A program made the position numbers and the translations under genes. From an uncultured Dialister sp. (GTDB lineage: Bacteria; Bacillota; Negativicutes; Veillonellales; Dialisteraceae): a stretch of 34,096 bases of DNA. Each line of letters opens with the position of its first letter. Positions within the stretch are counted from its first letter, which is position 1. Below the pieces are notes generated by a model that did no database searches, was not told the DNA's origin, and saw nothing but the letters and a program-made list of their open reading frames with translations. The stretch spans positions 1 through 34,096 of the forward strand of contig CAAEVC010000117.1 in assembly GCA_900759415.1 (NCBI GenBank), written 5' to 3'. Below, piece by piece: positions 16,134-23,032 of the stretch.

Positions 16134-16846
16134 CTCTCCTCTCCAGCCAGTTTGTAGAACCCGGCGTGTTGTTCAAAAATCCGGTACAGCAGCTGTACCA
16201 CTGTGCAGATGATAATGTAAAGAATAAAAACTTCAAGATAAGCTTCAATATAGTTATATCCGTAGGCTGCCTCAATCTTGGCCATTGCCATGATGTCCTT
16301 CACTCCCATGAAGAATGCAAGGGAGGTGCCTTTGATCAGATTCACCGTAAGGTTGCATATATTGGGAAGGGCTGAAGTCAGTGCCTGAGGGATAATGATT
16401 TTCACATTGGTCTGTAAAGGACTGAGCCCTGCAGTAAGTCCTGCTTCCATCTGTCCTTCCGGTACGCTTAAGATAGCGGAACGGAAAACTTCAGAAAGAA
16501 GAGCGGTGGTATTCAGAGTGAATACAATGACTGCATACCAGAGTGGATTGATATCCTGAAACACATCGACAGGAATGTTCATCCCCTTTACCATCCAGTT
16601 CAGAAGACTGGGAAGGAGAGAATAGGTGAGAAGGATCTGAAGCACAAGCGGTGTTCCCCGGATGAAGGACACGTAGAGAGCAATCAGTTTTTCCCCTGCT
16701 CCATGGGAGCGGATCCGCTTCTCTGCCATGAGGAAGGCGGGAATGAATGAAAGGAGAAGTACGATACCGGAAAGGAAGAGAGTCACCGGTATGGCACTCA
16801 CAAGAAGAGGCATGGCCTCTTTCATGAATTCAAAATCCAGTTCCAT
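16130..16846 (-). CDS. amino acid ABC transporter permease (second)
   Basis: Inner-membrane permease of the His/Glu/Gln/cystine family, 238 aa, with several hydrophobic segments and a conserved EAA-type loop (FRSAILSVPEGQMEAGLTAG). It forms a heterodimer with the permease encoded just upstream. The frame can start at a GTG three bases earlier, but the ATG at 16846 with GGAGG before it is preferred; this ATG overlaps the preceding stop (TGATG), implying coupled translation. Confidence 0.93.
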   Translation of the reverse strand: MELDFEFMKEAMPLLVSAIPVTLFLSGIVLLLSFIPAFLMAEKRIRSHGAGEKLIALYVSFIRGTPLVLQILLTYSLLPSLLNWMVKGMNIPVDVFQDINPLWYAVIVFTLNTTALLSEVFRSAILSVPEGQMEAGLTAGLSPLQTNVKIIIPQALTSALPNICNLTVNLIKGTSLAFFMGVKDIMAMAKIEAAYGYNYIEAYLEVFILYIIICTVVQLLYRIFEQHAGFYKLAGEER

Positions 16847-17562
16847 CACAATCCTCCTTCCATTCTTTCCCTGCTGTGATCCAGATGACGTTCCATATAG
16901 AGGAAGAACCGTTCGATCACTATGCTGAGCGCCCAGTAGATGAACATGCAGGCGATGTAAAGCTCAATGCCATAGGCGCCGTAATTCTTTGCAATAATAA
17001 TATTCGTCCTTCCCAGAAGGTCGATGAGCCCGATGGTATAGGCAAGGGCTCCTTCTTTCAGAAGACTGATGACTGAATTCCCGAAATTAGGAAGAGCGAT
17101 CAATGCAGCCTGAGGCATCACCACATGGATGAAAGCCTGCCAGGGAGAAAGGCCGGCTGTCACTGCCGCTTCATACTGTCCTCTGTCCACTGCTTCATAG
17201 GCGGAGCGGAATACCTCAGATACATAGGCGCCAAAGAGAAGGGTAAAGGTGATAATCACGAATACCATTCTTGACATGTCGTCCAGGTAGATACCAAAAT
17301 TTTCTTCTGCCACCTTGGGAAGTCCGTAGAAAACGATGAATAATAAAACGATGGAGGGTGTGCAGCGAATGATATAGGTGTATCCATCAGCAATCAGTTT
17401 TAATACCCGGTTTCCCGAAAGTTTGGCCCAGGCAAGAAGGAATCCGAGAAGGGATCCCAGAGCGACACTGGTCAGGCCTGCCATAAGAGTGACTGCCAGG
17501 TAGGGCAGAAGTTCCGGTATGGAAGTGAAAATCACTTCCGGGCTGAATGGTCTTGTCTGCAT
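16846..17562 (-). CDS. amino acid ABC transporter permease (first)
   Basis: Inner-membrane permease of the polar amino acid family, 238 aa, with an EAA-type loop (FRSAYEAVDRGQYEAAVTAG) and multiple membrane helices. It is paralogous to the next permease, so the transporter channel is a heterodimer as in the cystine TcyL/TcyM systems. AAGGAGG precedes the ATG; it begins 21 bp after the receptor gene. Confidence 0.93.
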   Translation of the reverse strand: MQTRPFSPEVIFTSIPELLPYLAVTLMAGLTSVALGSLLGFLLAWAKLSGNRVLKLIADGYTYIIRCTPSIVLLFIVFYGLPKVAEENFGIYLDDMSRMVFVIITFTLLFGAYVSEVFRSAYEAVDRGQYEAAVTAGLSPWQAFIHVVMPQAALIALPNFGNSVISLLKEGALAYTIGLIDLLGRTNIIIAKNYGAYGIELYIACMFIYWALSIVIERFFLYMERHLDHSRERMEGGL

Positions 17563-17583
17563 AATTCATCCTCCTTTCGTTAC

Positions 17584-18453
17584 TTATTTTTCTTCTGCCA
17601 GTTTGCTTACTTCTTCACCAAAATACTGTTTTTCCAGTTCAGAAAGTTTCCCTTCTGCTTTCAGTTCACCGATGGCTTTATCCACATCTTCTGCCAGTTT
17701 CTTGTCTTTCTTATTGAATAAAGCGTAGGTCGGGATTGCTTTGTAGCGGATGTAGGTGAGCTTGTCCCTGTAATCCTTGTAAGGTGCATCTTTGTCCAGT
17801 ACATTCTTCTGATAGGACAGTTCAATATCGAAGAATCCGTCATACCGGCCTTCCAGTACCCAGCTGTATGCATCGGCAATCTGGAAGTTTTCAGATGCTT
17901 CCAGATTGATGGGATGATCCGGATGAGCTTTGTTGTAATCGGTGATCACCTGATACTGGGCATTCTGCGGAGCGATAGGAACCAGTTTCTTACCTTCCCT
18001 TGCGAAATCATCTATGTTTTTGACAGTTGCTGCCTCATCTTTTCTGATGGTAATCCCGATGACGCTGGCTGCAATAGGCTGGCTGGAGAAAATGTATTTC
18101 TTCTCCCTGGCCGGTGTCTTCCATACACCCTTGGTACCGATATCATATTTCCCCGATTCCACACCGATGAGAAGATCATCATCGGAAGTAGGAACGAACT
18201 GGAAATCATACTGCGGAAGTTTCTTTGCCACTTCTTTCATCACTGCCACTTCCATGCCGTCTGATTCATTCTTGTCATTCACATAATCATAGGGGAAATA
18301 GTGAGGCGTATGTGCCACCTTCACCACTTTCTTTTCCCCATTTCCAGATGCCCCTCCCTTGGCGCTGTCTCCGCCGCATCCTGCAGCCGTAAGGGCGATA
18401 CCCAGAATACCAATGATACCGGCGGTCTTCAGAATGGTTTTTAATTTCATCAT
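17584..18453 (-). CDS. ABC transporter substrate-binding lipoprotein, cystine/sulfur-compound type
   Basis: Receptor of the type 3 extracellular solute-binding family, 289 aa. It has a signal peptide with lipobox TAAGC (Cys26), a Gly/Ser linker, then KVAHTPHYFPYDYVN and GVWKTPAREKKYIFS, a pattern that reminds me of the Bacillus TcyJ/TcyK cystine receptors. The operon's leader looks cysteine-responsive, which agrees. The ATG doublet leaves the start at 18453 or 18450 behind AGGAG. Ligand identity is inferred, not seen; another amino acid or a modified sulfur compound is possible. Confidence 0.85.
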   Translation of the reverse strand: MMKLKTILKTAGIIGILGIALTAAGCGGDSAKGGASGNGEKKVVKVAHTPHYFPYDYVNDKNESDGMEVAVMKEVAKKLPQYDFQFVPTSDDDLLIGVESGKYDIGTKGVWKTPAREKKYIFSSQPIAASVIGITIRKDEAATVKNIDDFAREGKKLVPIAPQNAQYQVITDYNKAHPDHPINLEASENFQIADAYSWVLEGRYDGFFDIELSYQKNVLDKDAPYKDYRDKLTYIRYKAIPTYALFNKKDKKLAEDVDKAIGELKAEGKLSELEKQYFGEEVSKLAEEK

Positions 18454-18462
18454 GGTTCTCCT

Positions 18463-19473
18463 TTACTTTGCATAATCTCTCGCTGCTTCTCTTACCCATT
18501 CCAGATGGGAAACGTCTGTATCTCTTGGAATCGTGCAGTCTGCTCCAAGGATGATACCTCTTGTACCTGCTTCATCGAGGATGGCGGCCGTTTCTTTTCT
18601 GATTTCCTCTTCACTGCCTTTATAGAGCACATCATTTTCAGTCTGGCCGAATCCACCGATTACCGCTCTTCCGCCGAAGAGTTCCTTACCTTCCTTCAGA
18701 GGAACTCCTTCAACAACTGCTGCCCAGTTCACAGCGAGGAATGGATAATCCTTATACCAGGAAAGATGATTGTGGAAACCATGGTATCCGCAGATGTGGA
18801 GAATATTATTTCCTCCTGCCCTGTTCGCCGCTTCCAGTATCTTCAGTTCAAAAGGAGATACTACCTTTTTGTATTCCTCTTCTGTCACTCTGTTTCTGTC
18901 CACATTGTTCACAGAGAGGTAAATACCATCGACCCCGGCTTCTTCGATGAGAGCCTTTGCCAGGAGAGCATAGTCTTCAGAAATACTATCAAATACATGG
19001 GCCGTTTCTTCAGGATTTTCATGAATCCATTCGGTCAGATCCACCGGATGGCCGGCAGCTTCCTGCATGAATTCGATAGTCCTTGGTGCAGCGAAGAGGT
19101 TGTAGAAAAGAGGAACATCTTTGCCGTACCGGTTCACCAGTTCTTTCGCATAGGAAATCTGAGCTCTGAACCAGTCAGAATCCTTTCCCAGAAGTTTCAG
19201 AGAAGAAAGATTCTTTGGAGAAGAAAGAGGTTTCTTCAGATCTTCAACGGGATAACTGAAGAATCCGTCAGTCATGATTTTAATCATATCCGGCTGGAAT
19301 TCTCTGTAGAATTTTTCCTGTCCTTCAAGGACTTTCCCGGTCAGTTCAGGATGGCTGAATGCATCAGCTCCGATTTCATCCTGAAGGAAATGATGCCAGA
19401 ATCCTACAGGGATCCGTTCGGTCTTTTCATTGTGGAATGCTCTTTCTACCAGTTCTTTTCTTGTGATTGTCAT
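18463..19473 (-). CDS. uroporphyrinogen decarboxylase-family protein, MtaA/CmuA-like methyltransferase
   Basis: A 336-aa member of the URO-D superfamily. It lacks the HemE N-terminal arginine/substrate motif, having ERIPVGFWHHF instead, and it shows the zinc-site pattern of corrinoid-linked methyltransferases: H226-x-C228 in LHICG and C313 in GADCTIP. Such enzymes move methyl groups between a corrinoid protein and a thiol. No corrinoid protein or activator is nearby. AAGGAAG precedes the ATG. It leads the transporter operon (9-bp gap to the receptor), so its substrate is probably the imported compound or a product of it. Haem synthesis is unlikely. Confidence 0.82.
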   Translation of the reverse strand: MTITRKELVERAFHNEKTERIPVGFWHHFLQDEIGADAFSHPELTGKVLEGQEKFYREFQPDMIKIMTDGFFSYPVEDLKKPLSSPKNLSSLKLLGKDSDWFRAQISYAKELVNRYGKDVPLFYNLFAAPRTIEFMQEAAGHPVDLTEWIHENPEETAHVFDSISEDYALLAKALIEEAGVDGIYLSVNNVDRNRVTEEEYKKVVSPFELKILEAANRAGGNNILHICGYHGFHNHLSWYKDYPFLAVNWAAVVEGVPLKEGKELFGGRAVIGGFGQTENDVLYKGSEEEIRKETAAILDEAGTRGIILGADCTIPRDTDVSHLEWVREAARDYAK

Positions 19474-19542
19474 ATGAATCTTCCTTTCTTTGAATCCTTC
19501 CGTTTATTCTTCCGGGATTCCTGCAAATACTTATTTAAATAT

Positions 19543-19680
19543 TTGAAAAGCCTTATCTCTAAAGGGACAAGGCTCGTATCAATAAAGGCACGTCTTTTGT
19601 CCCCCTGCGCTGTAACGGGCGTCTCCCGATCCGACCTTCCGGTCCAGCAGCTCTGAAGAATTTCTTCTCGACTTTTCACT
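19543..19680 (-). promoter_or_regulatory. degenerate T-box-like leader unit before the methyltransferase gene
   Basis: A structured stretch between the small ORF and the methyltransferase gene. In order: a GAAGAA/TTCTTC hairpin with CAGAGCTGC, a GACC/GGTC hairpin, a stem III-like CGGG/CCCG hairpin followed by TTA (19613-19629), an AGGGGGACAAAAGACG segment in the T-box place, and a terminator (19549-19557/19566-19574) with a TTTT tail. GGGACAA can alternatively pair with TTGTCCC, an antiterminator arrangement. The T-box U is missing and there is no full stem I, so it may be a relic or a unit read differently. Confidence 0.5.
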
Positions 19681-19698
19681 CATTGAAATGATTAATTT

Positions 19699-19809
19699 TT
19701 ATTCCTGATAAAACTTGCGATAGGCAGGAGCAGAAATTCCGATGAATAACAGGCATCCTGCCAGACCCCATTTCAATTCGCTAATTTCTCTTGCAATCAG
19801 TTTGCCCAT
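19699..19809 (-). CDS. small 36-aa membrane peptide
   Basis: An ORF too short for usual gene calling. AAAGGA lies 8 nt before the ATG at 19809 (an in-frame ATG at 19818 is too close to that site). The peptide has an amphipathic charged start (MGKLIAREISELKW), a hydrophobic segment about residues 14-30 (GLAGCLLFIGISAPAY) with one Cys19, and a basic end (RKFYQE). A single membrane helix is likely. It directly follows the T-box terminator, so it is the first gene under that control and precedes the transporter operon. I do not recognise a family; a small transporter subunit or a regulatory peptide are guesses. Confidence 0.6.
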   Translation of the reverse strand: MGKLIAREISELKWGLAGCLLFIGISAPAYRKFYQE

Positions 19810-19837
19810 TTTTCTCATCCTTTCTTTTCCTGAAAAT

Positions 19838-20094
19838 CAAAAAGCTCCCGTCCCAACAAGGGACGAGAGCTGCTGCTTCGTGTTTCCACCCAATTTCATA
19901 TACCTGTCACCAGATATACCTTAAGAGGTTCTATCAAACCCTGGCTCTGTATCGGGAGCTCCCGGAAAAACCTACTTCTGTTTCGGCCCTTCAAACTCTG
20001 GAATGCACTTCAGCAACTTATTCGTGTCCGCTCTCACTCTCCGGACTCGCTTTATCGACGTCGGTATGCTTACTCTTTCCTTCATCGTTCGTTG
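19838..20094 (-). promoter_or_regulatory. T-box riboswitch, probably tRNA-Cys specific
   Basis: T-box leader for the transporter operon. It has a GA-rich motif (GATGAAGGAAAGAGTA), a GTCCG/CGGAC hairpin in stem I, and GAAG-UGC-AUUCCA-GAGU, placing specifier UGC (Cys) at 20005-20007 followed by the usual purine. A stem III-like CGGGAGCTCCCG follows. The T-box is GGGTGGAAACACG (19879-19891): its variable base A would pair with U73, the discriminator of tRNA-Cys, and argues against reading the overlapping GUG (Val). The terminator is a 12-bp hairpin (19843-19854/19860-19871) followed by TTTTTGATTTT. Confidence 0.8.
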
Positions 20095-20100
20095 GTAATG

Positions 20101-20129
20101 AGTTTATCACTGTCACTTTTATCTGTCAA
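20101..20129 (-). promoter_or_regulatory. promoter of the Cys T-box leader and transporter operon
   Basis: Minus strand TTGACA, 17-bp spacer, TAAACT. From here to the ftsH terminator (20130-20300) I see no gene or clear signal. Confidence 0.8.
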
Positions 20130-20298
20130 GTACTGTTTGAAATTTTTCAATATTTTTATAGAAAAATGTCAAAACAGTCATGTTGAGCTGTAAAAAGAAC
20201 CGGTCATGAATATAGAACCATCCGGTACATTATAAACTTCATCTTCTTCCCCTCTTACCGTCCTGCAGGGCGATGCCCCTTATCACTCCAGTCATGGC

Positions 20299-20343
20299 CG
20301 TAAAAGAAAAAGGATGAAAATGGTTTTCCATTTTCATCCTTTT
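20299..20343 (-). terminator. terminator after ftsH
   Basis: AAAAGGATGAAAATGG (20308-20323) pairs perfectly with 20328-20343 over 16 bp with a 4-nt loop, and the minus-strand transcript runs on into TCTTTTAC. It is immediately past the ftsH stop. Confidence 0.88.
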
Positions 20344-20348
20344 ATTCA

Positions 20349-22259
20349 TTAATCTCCAAATGCCGGCGGCATTGGCGGTTCATTATCAGGAGAAGGTATC
20401 GGAGGAAGAGTTGGCGGCACTTCTGTGTCATCACTTGCCTTCTTCGGTTCTTCACCTGGTGCATAGATGGAATGATACTTGAAGAGATTTTCAATCTGAT
20501 GATGATTAATAGTTTCTACTTCAAGGAGAGCCTTGGCCATAGCATGGAGGACCGGCAGATTGTCAGTCAGCATCTGCATAGTATCGTTATAGGCTTCATC
20601 CAGGTACTTATGCATTTCTTCATCAATGATGGTCGCTACCGCTTCGCCGTAGTTTCTTTCAGACCCCAGCTGCTTGCCAAGGAAGATCTGTTCCTGGTGC
20701 TCGCCGAAAATCATCGGTCCGAGGCGGTCGCTCATGCCCCATTCCATAATCATCTTGCGGAGGATGCTGGTCACCTGCTGGAGGTCACCGGAAGCGCCGC
20801 TGGAAATTTCATTGAGAATGATCTTTTCTGCGCATCTGCCGCCCAGTGCCACACGGATCTGAGCCAGAAGATGGGATTTGGTAATAAAGGATCTTTCTTC
20901 ATGAGGAAGCATCATGGTATAGCCGCCAGCCTGTCCGCGGGGGATGATGGTGACTTTGTGTACCGGATCTGCATCCTTCAGAAGGGTAGCCATGATGGCA
21001 TGGCCGGATTCATGGTAAGCGGTCAGTCTCTTTTCTTCGTCGCTCACCTTATGGCTTCTTCTTTCCGGACCGTAGCTTACCTTTTCAGAAGCTTCTTCCA
21101 GATCCGCCATGGAAATGGTCTTTCTGTTATCCCGGGCAGCCAGAAGGGCAGCTTCGTTCAGCATGTTTGCCAGATCCGCGCCGGTGAATCCCGGTACTTT
21201 CTTTGCAATGGTAGCCAGATCTACATCTGGTTCCAGCGGTTTATTTCTTGCATGGACACGGAGAATTGCCAGACGGCCGCGAAGATCCGGACGGCCTACT
21301 ACCACACGGCGGTCGAAACGGCCGGGGCGGAGAAGTGCGGGGTCCAGGATATCCGGACGGTTGGTAGCTGCAATGGTGATAATGCCTTCATTGGAACCAA
21401 AGCCATCCATTTCGACAAGGAGCTGGTTCAATGTCTGTTCTCTTTCATCATGTCCACCGCCCAGTCCGCTTCCGCGCTGACGGCCGACAGCATCGATTTC
21501 GTCGATAAATACAATGCATGGTGCATTTTTCTTAGCCTGGCTGAAGAGATCACGGACACGGGATGCACCGACGCCGACGAACATTTCTACGAAGTCAGAG
21601 CCGGAAATGGAGAAGAACGGAACTTTTGCTTCCCCGGCTACTGCTTTTGCAAGAAGAGTCTTACCGGTGCCTGGAGGTCCTACAAGGAGTACCCCCTTAG
21701 GGATCTTTGCGCCGATAGCCGTGTATCTTCCAGGATTTTTCAGGAAATCTACGACTTCAGACAATTCTTCCTTCGCTTCATCCTCACCAGCTACATCACT
21801 GAAGTTCACATGAACCTGGCCTTCGCCAGTCATTTTAGCTCTGGATTTACCGAAGTTCATCACTCTTCCACCGCCTCCCTGGCTCTGATTCATCATCCAG
21901 AACCAGATCCCGATGAGGATCACGAGAGGAAGAAGATTGGAGAGAAGGCTCATCCACCAGGATGGTTCTTCCGGAGGTTTTGCAGTAATGGTCACATTGC
22001 CGTCATCCAGTTTGGTAAGAAGATTGGTATCATTATCCGGAATATAAGTGGAAAATTCCGTACCATCCTTCAGCTTTCCGGTGACTGCATTATTTGTCAT
22101 CACCACAGAGGATACATTCTTCTTTTCCACCTGAGCGATGAAATCGCTGTATGTGATTTCCGAATGCTGTTCCTGAGGATGAACAAAATTCTTGAATATG
22201 GCCACCGCAACGATGATTAGGAATACATAGAGCGCCACATTCTTTATAAATTTATTCAA
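20349..22259 (-). CDS. ftsH: ATP-dependent zinc metalloprotease FtsH
   Basis: Membrane-anchored AAA+ protease that degrades misfolded membrane proteins and selected regulators. Two membrane helices flank an extracytoplasmic domain (about 10-25 and 106-122), then the AAA domain: Walker A GPPGTGKT (194-201), Walker B VFIDE (250-254), and the zinc motif HESGH (416-420). The C-terminus is Pro-rich. The chosen start is TTG at 22259, 6 nt after GGAGG, giving 636 aa starting as NKFIKNV like other FtsH proteins; an ATG 14 codons upstream lacks a site and precedes the GGAGG. It follows hpt but has its own promoter. Confidence 0.97.
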   Translation of the reverse strand: MNKFIKNVALYVFLIIVAVAIFKNFVHPQEQHSEITYSDFIAQVEKKNVSSVVMTNNAVTGKLKDGTEFSTYIPDNDTNLLTKLDDGNVTITAKPPEEPSWWMSLLSNLLPLVILIGIWFWMMNQSQGGGGRVMNFGKSRAKMTGEGQVHVNFSDVAGEDEAKEELSEVVDFLKNPGRYTAIGAKIPKGVLLVGPPGTGKTLLAKAVAGEAKVPFFSISGSDFVEMFVGVGASRVRDLFSQAKKNAPCIVFIDEIDAVGRQRGSGLGGGHDEREQTLNQLLVEMDGFGSNEGIITIAATNRPDILDPALLRPGRFDRRVVVGRPDLRGRLAILRVHARNKPLEPDVDLATIAKKVPGFTGADLANMLNEAALLAARDNRKTISMADLEEASEKVSYGPERRSHKVSDEEKRLTAYHESGHAIMATLLKDADPVHKVTIIPRGQAGGYTMMLPHEERSFITKSHLLAQIRVALGGRCAEKIILNEISSGASGDLQQVTSILRKMIMEWGMSDRLGPMIFGEHQEQIFLGKQLGSERNYGEAVATIIDEEMHKYLDEAYNDTMQMLTDNLPVLHAMAKALLEVETINHHQIENLFKYHSIYAPGEEPKKASDDTEVPPTLPPIPSPDNEPPMPPAFGD

Positions 22260-22344
22260 TATGATCCTCCTTTTTACATTGTCTTTCTTCAGATCGTTCA
22301 TCTAAAAAAAGGAAACTAAATAGATACTTTTAAATCAGTTATTA

Positions 22345-22373
22345 ATTTTATCATTTTTTGTAAAATTAAGCAA
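22345..22373 (-). promoter_or_regulatory. promoter of ftsH
   Basis: Minus strand TTGCTT, 17-bp spacer ending in TGA (extended -10), TAAAAT. It lies between the hpt terminator and ftsH. No CIRCE or other heat-shock operator was noticed. Confidence 0.65.
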
Positions 22374-22407
22374 CTCGATTCATTTCACGACTTCTATCAC
22401 TTATTGC

Positions 22408-22459
22408 AAAAGAAAATCCCTAAAGACGCGGCGCAGAGTCCGCCGGGACAGGGATTTTC
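22408..22459 (-). terminator. terminator after hpt
   Basis: GAAAATCCCT (22412-22421) pairs with AGGGATTTTC (22450-22459), with an inner CGGCG/CGCCG helix, and a TTTTCTTTTGC tail on the minus strand. Confidence 0.85.
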
Positions 22460-22478
22460 CTGATAACAATGTATGAAA

Positions 22479-23030
22479 TTAAGCCTTTGTATAGACTTTG
22501 CTGTCCAGAACGCACACATCTGGAAGATTTCTGTATTTTTCAGCATAGTCGCAGCCATAACCTACAATGAATTCATCGGGAATGTCAAATCCGCAGTAAC
22601 GGACTTCCACATCCTTTTCTCTTCTTTCCTTCTTATTAAGGCAGATAGCGAGCTCTACAGAAGCAGCCCCTCTTTCCTTAAGGATAGGAATGAGAGCATG
22701 CATGGTAATGCCTGTATCAATAATATCTTCAACAATAATCACATTCTTGCCCCGGATATCTCTGTCCAGATCTTTTTTGATATTCACCCGGCCGCTGGAA
22801 ACAGTACCGTTCCCATAGCTGGACACACACATGGTATCCAGGGTGACCGGAAGATCGATTTCTCTCATCAGATCACAGAGAAATGGCATTGCCCCCTTCA
22901 GGATGCCTACGAGGACCACATCTTTTCCTGCATAGTCCTTTGTAATTTCCCGTCCTAATTCTTTGACTCTTTTCTGAATCTGTTCCTTAGTGATCAGTAC
23001 TGTTCTGACATCTTTGTTCAGGTTTTCCAT
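22479..23030 (-). CDS. hpt: hypoxanthine phosphoribosyltransferase
   Basis: Salvages hypoxanthine (and usually guanine) with PRPP to IMP/GMP. The 183-aa protein has the PRPP-binding motif VIIVEDIIDTGIT (97-109) and the flexible-loop SSYGNGT segment (70-76), with VGILKGA upstream. It starts 2 bp after tilS and is followed by a terminator. The tilS-hpt-ftsH order is the familiar Firmicute arrangement, which supports the call. Confidence 0.97.
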   Translation of the reverse strand: MENLNKDVRTVLITKEQIQKRVKELGREITKDYAGKDVVLVGILKGAMPFLCDLMREIDLPVTLDTMCVSSYGNGTVSSGRVNIKKDLDRDIRGKNVIIVEDIIDTGITMHALIPILKERGAASVELAICLNKKERREKDVEVRYCGFDIPDEFIVGYGCDYAEKYRNLPDVCVLDSKVYTKA

Positions 23031-23032
23031 GA

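Noticed and set aside
18463..19473. Authentic uroporphyrinogen decarboxylase (hemE)
   Set aside because: The HemE N-terminal signature is missing, the H-x-C...C zinc pattern is present, and there are no haem genes nearby.
19543..19680. Cobalamin riboswitch before the MtaA-like gene
   Set aside because: Expected because of the corrinoid link, and AAAAGACGTGCC is faintly like the B12 box, but the core B12 elements and layout are missing; the T-box reading fits better.
20472..22220. Plus-strand ORF of 582 codons opposite ftsH
   Set aside because: Antisense shadow of ftsH, whose motifs are all intact; no ribosome site or domain.
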